A stretch of DNA of 64,000 bases from Marthasterias glacialis (lineage: Eukaryota > Echinodermata > Asteroidea > Forcipulatida > Asteriidae), in contig OU452219.1 of assembly GCA_911728455.2 (NCBI GenBank), positions 27,598,211 to 27,662,210 on the forward strand, read 5' to 3'. The first letter of the stretch is position 1. Each line of letters begins with the position of its first letter. Shown in pieces: positions 56,016 through 64,000 of this stretch. The position numbers and the translations under genes were made by a program. Under the pieces are notes generated by a model. The model did not search any database and had not been told where the DNA came from. It worked only from the letters and a program-made list of their open reading frames with translations.

Positions 56016-56125
56016 GTTCACCAGCGGATAGATCTGACCTCGAGGTCGGAGATGAGATCTTAGAGGTCAATGGTAAATCTCTCCAGAATGCTTCACATGC
56101 TGAGGTCATCAGCCACATTCACCAG
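56016..56125 (+). CDS. PDZ-domain protein, internal exon (β-strand C to helix αB)
   Basis: 110-base exon between a pyrimidine-rich acceptor ending GACAG and a GTCAGT donor. It enters in phase 1 (the first two bases complete a Gly codon) and ends in phase 0. The product reads GSPADRSDLEVGDEIL, then EVNGKSLQNASHAEVISHIHQ. This is the typical second half of a PDZ domain: the 'G-x-A' turn, 'L-x-x-GD-x-I-L-x-VNG' strands and 'H-x-E-V' of helix αB, with His at the class-I position. PDZ domains bind C-terminal peptides of membrane and signalling proteins, mostly at cell junctions or the cortex. Which PDZ family it is cannot be decided from this part alone. The first half of the domain must lie on an upstream exon that I did not find. 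Confidence 0.9.
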
Positions 56126-56144
56126 GTCAGTGGGCTCTCCTGGT

Positions 56145-56330
56145 CCCAGTTGAAAAGAGCTGAGCACACAAACCCAAAACAAGGTTACCAAAATGAGGGT
56201 ACCAGCCAAAATGCCATGTGTCACATGTACGATCTGTGACTGGTATCCTGCTTACTTTTGCTAAGCAGAGAATTGTTTAGCAATGTTTTCTGCTTCTAAG
56301 CAGCTCTGTGAAATTGGGCTCTGGTTCTTG
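56145..56330. mobile_element. GGCCCAATTTCATA-family MITE (intronic)
   Basis: 'agagctgagcaca…caaggttacc…gccaaaatgcc…' through 'gtgactggtatcctgctt' to 'ctgcttctaagcagctctgtgaaattgggc'. The right terminus is intact; the left terminus is eroded. Confidence 0.6.
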
Positions 56331-56737
56331 GAAGCTCATTTAGTGGGCATTTATAAAATGCCCTTTGATATTAGTCCATTAGCCGTGCCACGAACCTGTG
56401 TACCAGACTATTTTGGCAAAGTGACATATTTCTAAAACTAATTTTAATATTTGTGCATGGCATAACAAATGATTAATTCTGATAATTAACAGTGGATAAG
56501 TCACCTCTTTTCCTTGCATCAACTAAAAAGGTACTTTATTATAAATATAACAAAATTGTTTTACAAAGGGACATTATCCAAGTGGTTTTCTTGTTTTACA
56601 CAAGTACAAAATGGATTTACCAAAAGCGTAGGACGAGAAATTCCAGAAACTGCACCATAATCACAAAAGAAAAAATTGAGTGGATTCTCACGCTGTTGAG
56701 AAAGGCTTGTTTATGACATTCGTGTAGATTATTATCA

Positions 56738-56893
56738 GGCCTGTAATTTCATCTCTGAGAGGGCAAGGCCATTTTCATTTTACAAAGGGCACTTCCATGA
56801 AAATCTTCAAGTCTATGGGAAACTTTTGAAGGGGCACTAAGGCCAAGACCAGGGCAACAGAGGTCATGGCCTCCATTGCCTCCATGTAATCCC
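56738..56893 (-). repeat. CAGGCCTG-type element (intronic)
   Basis: Left end CAGGCCTGTAATTTCATC, right end 'ctccatgtaatcccaggg' as an imperfect inverted end. Interior 'aaacttttgaaggggcactaaggccaagaccagggcaacagaggtcatggcctcc' matches 34590. Confidence 0.55.
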
Positions 56894-57163
56894 AGGGCTG
56901 CTATTTCATAGTCCCCTATGCACTGACATCACTTGCAGTTACAGTCTGCCCATGGTCTGCCTTTTTGGCAACATGTTTCATGGGTTAGCAAGAAAATTAG
57001 GCGGCATTAGGGTTTATGCAAATTAGGATTTGCATTGTTCCTGCATTCATCGGTTTATAGTAAGCTCCGGAAGGTTAGCACGCCTTATCGGTTAGCAGCG
57101 CTGTGAAATGGAAATGGCACAGCAAGCGCAAAATCGGATATTAAGCAGCGCCATCAAATTGGC

Positions 57164-57427
57164 CCATTAGCCTTTTTGAGGTATGGCAGACTCTACAAAA
57201 GTAGGAGCGCACTGTTTGGTTTTGGTGTATAAAGGCAAATTTACCAAACCAAATTAGTGCCCTGGTAATGTGTCAACCATATCTCAAAATGGTGGACACG
57301 TTACAAGCCGTTTTGAGATGGTGGACACATTACCAGGACACTATTTAGTTTGGGTAAATTTGTCTGTATACACCAAGACCAAACAGTGCACTCCTATAGT
57401 GTCCGCCATACCTTGAAAAGGCTAATG
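57164..57427. mobile_element. Large foldback, ~115-bp arms, in the PDZ intron
   Basis: 'ccattagcctttttgaggtatgg … gcgcactgtttggttttggtgtat … ggcaaatttaccaaacc … ctggtaatgtgtc…atctcaaaa' is matched in inverted order by '…ttttgagatggtggacacattaccagg … gtttgggtaaatttgtctgtatacaccaagaccaaacagtgcac…ccataccttgaaaaggctaatgg'. The arms are separated by only ~20 bases. Transcribed as part of the intron, it would form a long RNA hairpin. Confidence 0.8.
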
Positions 57428-57429
57428 GT

Positions 57430-57565
57430 GTGGGTCCTGCCACATGCACGCCAGTCTAAAATGCACACTGCACAGTAACACACATGAAATCTGACTCCCA
57501 AAATGAAATGAAAAGCAAGATTTATCGTGGTCGATGACATCAGATGAGTTGTGTCAATAAGTGAA
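57430..57565. repeat. GCCATTTTGGGAGTCA family fragment
   Basis: 'gtgggtcctgccacatgcacgcc…aaaatgcacactgcacagtaacaca…tctgactcccaaaatg…gatgacatcagatgagttgtgtcaataag' follows the order of 25360 but lacks the left GCCATTTTGGGAGTCA. Confidence 0.5.
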
Positions 57566-57639
57566 TTAATTAGGTTGTTGAATTGCCAATGTTGTGCTAT
57601 CCCCTAAAATAAAAGTGCTTTGTTTCTTTTGCTCGATAG

Positions 57640-57697
57640 TGTGTACGATCTCGGACAATATCGTTGAGAGTCAAGCGAAGAATGGGACTGTACAATG
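57640..57697 (+). CDS. PDZ-domain protein, next exon (last β-strand)
   Basis: 58-base exon between acceptor …GCTCGATAG and donor GTAAGT. Enters in phase 0, matching the previous exon, and leaves in phase 1. The product CVRSRTISLRVKRRMGLYN continues directly from HIHQ and supplies the βF strand (TISLRV), completing the PDZ fold. The basic KRR tail follows immediately. The next exon should start with the last two bases of a codon; I found no convincing candidate between 57698 and 64000, so the next intron may exceed 6 kb. Confidence 0.85.
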
Positions 57698-57871
57698 GTA
57701 AGTAGTTAATTCATTTCCCATTTTCATAGACTGTCAAACAATTCGGGGAACCTTGTGTTCCCTAGCCTGAAAATAAAGTAAAGTCTGTCACGAGCCAATA
57801 TGGCGCATCAGGCCGGTGTTTGTATTCGTTTGTTTGTTTGTTTGTTGTTTTGTTTTTGTGTGAGAATATTT

Positions 57872-58080
57872 CTATTCCCCCTGGACAGGATGCCAGTCCA
57901 AAGTTACTCCCAAGCTCTCGCCTGTGCCCATATTACTCTTGGGTGGAGAGAAGCAATTATGATAAAGTGCCTTGCTCATGGACACAATTGTCTTTTGACT
58001 GACCAGGCCAGGATTTGAACCCACATTCTGTAAGTGACAGAATCTGAGTTCACCTGACTTGGCCACAACACCCCTAGCAT
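57872..58080 (-). mobile_element. tRNA-derived SINE
   Basis: Minus strand: GTTGTGGCCAAGTCAGGTGAACTC (A box), AGAATGTGGGTTCAAATCCTGG (B box), then 'gtgtccatgagcaaggcactttatcataattgcttctctccaccca'. Same family as 27731, moderately decayed. It lies in the intron after the second PDZ exon. Confidence 0.7.
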
Positions 58081-58379
58081 GTGGATTGCTTTCATGTGGG
58101 AAAGAACACAAGTGAGTACTTTGACAGGGCCCAACATTCGACCACATGGTGTCTTGCACAGTCTATTGCTAGGTTTTTTATTTCAAAGTTTGGTGTTCAG
58201 TTACCCTTGCAGAATTTACCTCCCGAGCCTAATGCCATTCAGGTCTCTAGCCAATAGAGGGCAGTAAAGGCAGGGTAAGCTTATGTTGTTTGTACAGGAT
58301 TAGGGTGATGTGCACACTAGGACAAAACACAAGTGCATCAATTATTCATCGCCTGCTCTGAGTGTCATCAAAATTTGAT

Positions 58380-58516
58380 CAGGTTCAATCAGAAAGGTCG
58401 CTGATTAGAAAGTGCGTATCAGTACCAATCCTCCAGGGAAATGCTTTCCATCTGAAATATGCAAAGGTAATGGCAGTTAAGGACTCAACAGCTTACTGTT
58501 GCTTATTTTGATTGTA
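58380..58516 (+). repeat. Dispersed repeat family Y
   Basis: 'attagaaagtgcgtatcagtaccaatcctccagggaaatgctttccatctgaaatatgcaaag … cttactgttgcttattttgattg'. A tRNA-derived SINE directly follows its 3' end. Confidence 0.55.
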
Positions 58517-59175
58517 GCCTGTTGTGGCCGAGCGGTCTAGTACATCAGACTCAATATCTGATGGCCTAGTCATCAGAGTATGGGTTCGATTCCCAGTCAT
58601 GACACTTGTCAACCTCGCCACCATGGGCAGCGAGCCGTATCGATACCTCTCGTCTCTAACGCCTGGCAGTGGAGCACTGAAAAACAACACTGATTGCTTC
58701 TCAAAACTGACTGCTGTGCGCGCACGCTTGTTAAAAACTTTTGATGGCCCTTGGGCGCCTAGAACGCGCATGTCAAAACGGTCGTGTCAAAACGAGATTT
58801 TCTTATCATAATTCCAGGGGTTATGATCGAGCAAACCTCGCTACCAAGAAAAAACATTATGGGGTGAGATCAATAACCCCTGGGAATGAGCTTGGACACT
58901 TGTGTCCTTGAGAAGGGCAGCTGACCATTATTGCTTCTCTTATCCCAGGTATCCCATGCCTATAAATGGGAACTTCTGAGGGTAGAGATAGTGTTGTGTT
59001 GGATTAACCTCTTAGTGCTAATATAAGCAGCTTGGGGTTGTATGCTCCCCAGGGAGTTGAGAAAGTTTGAGGAATGGTCTCAGCATAGAGCAAGGCCTGA
59101 TGAACAGGGATAGTAACATTGTTAGGCTCCTTGACTGGGATATGTGCGCTATATAGAAACCACGTATCCTTTTCA
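58515..59175 (+). mobile_element. tRNA-derived SINE interrupted by a 285-bp element
   Basis: Head: TGTTGTGGCCGAGCGGTCTAG (A box) and GGGTTCGATTCCCAG (B box), then 'tcatgacacttgt'. After the insertion the body resumes 'gacacttgtgtccttgagaagggcagctgaccattattgcttctctt', and continues to 'ggctccttgactgggatatgtgcgctatatagaaaccacgtatc'. Confidence 0.75.
58610..58894. mobile_element. Non-autonomous element with 9-bp TSD inside a SINE
   Basis: A direct repeat GACACTTGT lies at 58601-58609 and 58895-58903, exactly bracketing the interruption. Termini CAACCTCG and complement CAAGCTCA are a short imperfect TIR. Near the right end a second inverted repeat (CCAGGGGTTAT … ATAACCCCTGG) forms a hairpin. The interior is GC-richer than the surroundings. 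A 9-bp duplication suggests Mutator-like insertion; an 8-bp (hAT) reading is possible if the first G matches by chance. Confidence 0.7.
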
Positions 59176-59179
59176 TCAT

Positions 59180-59510
59180 AATGTGTTTGAAATAAGCCCA
59201 ATATGAACATGTACAAAAATACCAGACACAATGTGAACAGATTTTTGTAACTACCCATTTAGTATTACCGCTGAGTGTGATGAAATTATCACAGGTTAGT
59301 GCAATTATTGAAAGCTAGAGGACGGAAACTGATTTACGTTTCCTCAAAACAATTAAGTCAGAAAGGGATTGACGATCCAATCGTCATGCAAAACTTCAGT
59401 CTTAGGTTGGATTTGAGTTTACCGGGGTCCATCAAGCCTAATTGCTATGCAGTGTGTGATGTCGCAATATAAATCACTATGGCAATACTGACGACTTGTC
59501 TTAAAATAAC
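59180..59510. other. Noncoding intron sequence
   Basis: Contains 'gatgaaattatcacaggttagtgcaattattgaaagctagaggacgg', a dispersed repeat word also present near 11440. No exon. Confidence 0.35.
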
Positions 59511-59515
59511 TCTTC

Positions 59516-59637
59516 GGCCATGTCTGAATGAATGGCTTTGGGCAGTGGCTACGGCTGGAACGCCGAGGATTCCTATTCTTCAACGTTGTCGTTGCAGCCA
59601 ACGGCCGTAGCCGTAGTCGCTTGATTCGGACACGGTC
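59516..59637. mobile_element. GGCCGTGTC MITE
   Basis: GGCCATGTCTGAATGAATGG and complement GACCGTGTCCGAATCAAGCG are inverted termini, continuing through TGGCTACGGC. The interior includes 'attcctattcttcaacgttgtcgttgcagcc'. The interrupted copy at 49787 and relatives at 18405 and 44775 share it. Confidence 0.6.
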
Positions 59638-59870
59638 TTAGTGCTTTGTGAAATCAAGCCCTGGTCCCGTTTGTAATATTTTGTCCACAAAACTCACAGC
59701 TTAATTGCTTAGACCTATGTATAGTGTCTTGTGAAGTTAATTACAAAGCAGTCTGAAAACAATTTTTGTAAACGCACATTTACGTCCATACTGCCAATAG
59801 TATAAGTTGATAATTCATTAGTTATTGTTAAATAACTAAGTCAGAGTTGCATTTATTGACCCCTTACACA

Positions 59871-60270
59871 AGGGCATCGATTGGGGGGGGGGGGACATGT
59901 GTGTGTGTGCGTGTCCCCCCCCCCCACTTTTTAGAGTGGGGGGGGATAGAATATAAAATGTGGCCCTCCCCCCCCCCACTTTTTGACCCCCCCCTAAATA
60001 AAAAGCAACAATATACAACATTTTGGGGAAAGTAAAAGTGAGTGGTTTGGGGTTTTTCATAATTTTTCTTCAAAGAACTGATAATGTTCGAATGGTAATG
60101 GGTGAAATGATTTTGTGTTTATTAAACATTGCCCCTGTCGGCAGCGCATACAAAGATGGACCACGCGCGGGACGCTATATGGGCCTATTTCCGGCCAAGC
60201 TATTTCCGATCTTCAAAGGCTTACATGCGCACGTCCCCCCCCCCCACTTTTCGGTAGCGATCGACGCCCT
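59871..60270. mobile_element. AGGGCRTCGAT element rich in G/C homopolymers
   Basis: AGGGCATCGAT at the left and ATCGACGCCCT at the right are inverted ends. The interior holds repeated blocks of a (C)8-12 run followed by ACTTTTT, plus a G12 run (59883-59894), so it is strongly able to form hairpins or G-quadruplexes. No coding. Confidence 0.5.
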
Positions 60271-60307
60271 TACCCTTACATTGACGCTATACAGGGCTAC
60301 TGTTTGT

Positions 60308-60560
60308 CCATTTTGGGAGTCATAATGCATACCAGATTCAGGCTCAGGTTTAACTACACTCGCCTTGCCTGAAATGCACACTGCACATAGCAAGCATCCT
60401 TGTCTGCAGGTTTCCTCAGGCTTGAGAGCTACAGTGATTAAGTTCACTTATGAGGCATCCTTGGTTTCATTACCAGAAATGTATAATAATAATAACACAC
60501 GGTGAATCTGACTCCCAAAATGGCGCAAGCAAGATTAATCGTTTAATGACACCGGGCTAA
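60308..60560. mobile_element. GCCATTTTGGGAGTCA family, doubly interrupted copy
   Basis: 'tccattttgggagtca' and 'tgactcccaaaatggcgc' are the inverted halves. Between them a SINE tail (about 60410-60497: 'tttcctcaggcttgagagctacagtgattaag…ggtttcattaccagaaatgtataataataat') is inserted. At 60560 the downstream block 'ggctaat…tgggtcaa' is split by the element at 60562. Confidence 0.6.
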
Positions 60561-60561
60561 T

Positions 60562-60777
60562 GGACCTTTCCCATGAAATATGTCAATTGGACATGCGCAC
60601 TTACATTTTGGTTGGCAAAATTTTGGGAACAGTGCGCCCTTTTGCATGGGACTGATGGAAGCATGACGCGTACGCGCTTTGTGCGTCTGCTTTGTGCACA
60701 TTTCTATGGCGTTTGCCAACCAACAGGGTCTGTACGCATGCGTGAATGTAGCCAGCATATTTCATGGGAAAGGGTCC
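60562..60777. mobile_element. MITE, TIR GGACCTTTCCCATGAAATATG
   Basis: GGACCTTTCCCATGAAATAT and complement GGACCCTTTCCCATGAAATAT are the ends; further inside both arms carry TTGGTTGGCAAA. AT is present at both borders. Inserted in 'ggctaat|tgggtcaac' of the previous repeat. The 136-codon open frame running out of it is a by-product. Confidence 0.7.
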
Positions 60778-61287
60778 ATTGGGTCAACAGAAAGTTTGAC
60801 GATATTGTAAGTGTGAAAGGTACAGCCAGTAGCTGGACAACAGGTTTGGTTGAGGGGATGGGGGAACTCTTTTACATTTATATAAGGAAAGAATGTTACT
60901 GGAAATTACTATGTAGTCCAGACAAGTCTACTCCGTATTGCTCGAGAAGATTTGTAACTGTCTGTGAGTATGTTGAACCCTGAATCCTTTACACTCATGC
61001 AGACCTGATTGTAGTCACACTATATGCCCCTATCACTATCTGGTTTGTTCCAGACAAGATAGCTAGGACTGGGAAGGGACTAGGTCAGACAGTCTGTCTT
61101 ACCATAAGCAGAGGGGTCCAGAGATCAGTCCCTCCGACAGTAGTAGCTGTCCAAAGATATCAGTATTGTCAATAGTGGGGCATATCCCTTCACTCAACAA
61201 AAACAAACAAGTTTTTTCTGTATTGGCTTATGTGCATTGACGGTGTTGTCAATTTCTTTTTACTGAAATTCAATATAGTGTATATAA

Positions 61288-61430
61288 CAGGCATGCAACT
61301 TTTCCTTGGATCGGCTGATTTCCTCGTTTTTACCTCACACTCATGCCATTGAAAAATAAAAAGCACTGTACAAAGTCTTGTAAAAGATTGGAACTTCCTC
61401 GTTTTTTGTTAAGTCCAAGTTGCATGCCTG
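61288..61430. mobile_element. Short MITE, TIR CAGGCATGCAACTT, 6-bp TSD
   Basis: CAGGCATGCAACTT is perfectly inverted at both ends. The direct repeat ATATAA occurs at 61282-61287 and 61431-61436. Subterminal TTCCTCGTTTTT occurs on both sides in the same orientation. 143 bp, no coding. Confidence 0.75.
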
Positions 61431-61439
61431 ATATAAAGA

Positions 61440-64000
61440 TAATATGGGAATATTCACATGATTTGTTTCTGCCCTTTGCTACTAGGGTTGTGTTCTACTC
61501 TTGCAAACAGCACAATCATTGTCCAACATAAGTCTGTTTTTTTTTTAAAGCAATTGTGAAGCAATTTTTCAATCTGTGTGATGCATGGAAATTCGCTTGG
61601 CTTTGAACATTCTTGTGAAGTGTGTGCCCAGCTGATGTTGGCCTAAAGTTGCAATGCTCACCAAAGTGGAGACACATGAATTTGTTTCATTGTAACTTCA
61701 TATTCTCTCCCGGGGTGGGGTGGACGCAGTGAAAAGTAAAGCGCGCCATTAACGTTGGTACCTTCTCATTCACGAACGAGCTGCACAAGTGGACAGAGCT
61801 CCTTCAAATTCAAATACAAATTGTGTGCACAACCATCCGCGTACGCGCACTGAACACTGTCACCACCACGCATATACGGTCGCTGTCAAAACACACTGTA
61901 CAGTGTATGCAAAACAGCATATACAAACCACTCGTTGGGCGATTCCATGCTTTTGGCACGCTTACTTTTAAAACTACAAATATCGATTGATGAGGACGAA
62001 CCGATTTTGTTCATTCTTTCAGATATTAAAGAACACTATTTGTTCTTTCCATTAATAGAAAAAACTCCGGGGTAAGGCGATAAGTTTTTCCAAACTAGAG
62101 GAACATTTTGGCAGTGTTTAGGGGGTGTCTACATTGTATCACACTGGCTTTGCGCCGCTGCTCGCCACGTAGTTAACTGCAGACGCTGTGATTATTGTGT
62201 TGTCGTTGCTGCTTTTTCTCCTCTTTTTTTCTTTCAAGGTGAATTTGATAGTCTATGGACTTGTTTTCAAAAACATTATTTATCATACATTCATGGAAAT
62301 TGAACTTAGTATCACAAACGTGTTAATTTAAGAATTCCTTTGTTTTCTTGATTTATTGGAGAAGGAACAACCCCTCTATTACAATGGATTTGTTCCGATA
62401 TTGCCGGCCTTCGGGATTGCGCAATATCGCGTTCTCATAAGTCAGTGTTGGAATGTGAAAAACCATAGAGTAAGACCATTTTCATTTTGTACAGAGTTAA
62501 GTAGGAATCAAAATATTTGTCTGGGATGACATTGGTTTGCTGTGGCAGTTCTGGTTGTCGTGCTTGTGGAGGAGATGGCGTGCTAAGAAAGTCAGATCAG
62601 GCAATAGATACTTTCTGACATCCATTTGAAGTGACGCAGTCCCGGCTTGATCATAATGCGTTAACCCAGTTCATCCAAATGCCACGTCTATATTTAAAGT
62701 GGCAGGAAACTAAGAATCAGTCTTGACAAACAACAGCACTAATTATGAATTTCAACCTCTGTTGACTTCAGGGGAGAAAATATTTGTTGGTACGGACAAT
62801 AACTATGATGAAAGTTTAAAACGATCATGTGCCATTGATCCACAAAATTGCTGTGACGGCTTGAGCTACAAAATTTGTATTCTTGAAATTGAAGTTATCC
62901 AATTTGACAGGCTGAAATATTACCCAAGAAGTTATTTAAATGTAAGATTGTCGCGTTGACATATAATACCCCTTTGAATTAGTCTTTCTTAAAGTTTGTT
63001 CTCATATTCATTGACCGCATGAATACTTTTTTTTCCATGGAGTCCCCAGGCATTTTGAAAATCATTAGTTGAGCTCTCTAATATCCTCTGACAGTCGTAT
63101 ACATTTCTAGTCAATCCTGTGAGCAGGCGTCTGCACGTCAAATTAACAAAATTGAAGTTATCTAAATCCAGATTGTATGGGACACCAAATTTCTTTTACT
63201 GAGAAAACCCAAAATAGATTTATTGAAAGTTGCCATGCTGTCTCCTGAAGGAGAAAGTTGTACAAGAGTGTTTTTTCCCCCTCAGTTCCTGGTGCTAATT
63301 TATCAGAAATCATCGTCAGGCTGTTTTCATCCGTTGTTGGATGAAGCCCTCCTCCATTGTTGGATGAAGCCCTCCGCCAGCAATTTCCATTCTCTTCTCC
63401 TTTTCGCTATTCTAGCCCACGTTGTCATGTTCGTGTATGTTTGAATTTCATCTTTCCATCTTCTTTCCTTTTGCATTTCAAGGTTGCCATTTGGTTAGTC
63501 TCTTGGTCCACCTGTTGTCATGTCTTCTTGACAAGTGTCCAGCCCTTCATCATTTCATCTCCATGATCTTTTCCAGGATGTCTTTGATCCTAGTTTTATC
63601 GGAAAAACATTGAGCCTATTGCCCAAAATAAAGTGTTCTCCTGTCACAGTGGTCCCCTGGCCAAATGCTAGTTGAAACACCCGAGGACCAGTCGCAGTTC
63701 TCTCCAAGTGGTCCAGCCAGCTAGTTCATTGCTTCCCCCTCCCCAGAGCTTCATCTGAACCACTGATGGCACAGATGGTTCATCATTCATGTTTAATATA
63801 GCTTCAAAAAGTCCCGTGCAAGTGACAGTCTTGAATTGAATCATTTAAATTGTGAACCAGGTAAAATAGCCTGCTGGCTGGTGACTTTTCAAAAAATTAA
63901 AGGCAACCCCTAAAGATTTTGAGTGTAGGAGATTGAGCAAATAAAGCACATGGGAGATTGAGTAACACATGTCTTTTAAGGAAAACATGTTAGGGTGAAA
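61440..64000. other. Noncoding DNA, probable intron
   Basis: No recognisable exon or repeat family member. A tandem 'ttgttggatgaagccctcc' duplication (63333-63374) and a pyrimidine-rich stretch (63390-63560) are present. The CA-rich stretch 61800-61935 is mildly GC-rich. It probably belongs to the intron after the PDZ exon at 57640. Confidence 0.35.

Larger units (their letters stand above)
56126..57639 (+). other. Intron within the PDZ domain
   Basis: 1514 bases from GTCAGT to GATAG, phase 0. It holds a GGCCCAATTTCATA-family MITE (56145-56330), a CAGGCCTG-type element (56738-56893), a large foldback (57164-57427) and a GCCATTTTGGGAGTCA-family fragment (57430-57560). Confidence 0.85.

Noticed and set aside
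60573..60983. 136-codon plus-strand frame
   Set aside because: More than half lies in the GGACC inverted-repeat element; no homology recognised and no conserved splice context.
60900..60983. Donor-like TCTGTGAGTATG as the next PDZ-gene exon
   Set aside because: No acceptor in the required phase and the preceding frame is repeat derived.

Overview
The window looks like nuclear DNA of an animal, most likely a marine deuterostome such as an echinoderm (sea stars fit best). This rests on split eukaryotic exons with GT/AG borders, very sparse coding, AT-rich introns, abundant tRNA-derived SINEs, many short inverted-repeat elements, and a histone-type 3' stem-loop. The organism is an inference; no species-diagnostic gene is present.

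Coding content is small. At the left edge (minus strand, 323-1100) two exons encode an Arg/Gly-rich leader followed by a Cys-rich domain resembling the C-terminal domain of P2X7-like proteins. The second exon carries an in-frame TAA, so this copy is a pseudogene or is mis-sequenced. Near the right side (plus strand, 56016-56125 and 57640-57697) two exons with compatible splice phases encode the second half of a PDZ domain. Most of the sequence around them is probably intron of that gene. A further conserved-looking minus-strand open exon lies at 47718-47959, of unknown identity. No other convincing exon was found.

The rest is a dense, nested landscape of non-autonomous mobile DNA. (1) tRNA-derived SINEs of several families occur on both strands. 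(2) A 147-bp tandem array of about seven tRNA-like units sits at 6362-7347. (3) Many MITE or foldback elements are present, several with target-site duplications readable from the sequence: an 8-bp hAT-like one at 10853-11361, 9-bp ones at 46981-47235 and 58610-58894, 3-bp Harbinger-like ones at 17917-18084 and 23579-23709, and TA-flanked ones at 10589, 31314, 37594 and 49852. (4) A 450-bp repeat of unknown class occurs five times. (5) A foldback repeat carrying a perfect histone mRNA 3' stem-loop is at 28693-28927, with a second partial copy at 39226-39365. (6) A 27-bp self-complementary GTAC-rich satellite lies at 34950-35491. No transposase, reverse transcriptase or integrase coding sequence was recognised, so these elements must be mobilised from elsewhere.

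Several insertions interrupt earlier elements, giving a relative chronology: MITE into SINE at 17917, MITE into MITE at 23579, a 9-bp-TSD element into SINE at 58610, and a TA element inside a CAGGCC-type element at 49142. The genes do not form a functional cluster. The interest of the window lies in its repeat biology and in the disabled P2X7-like gene.
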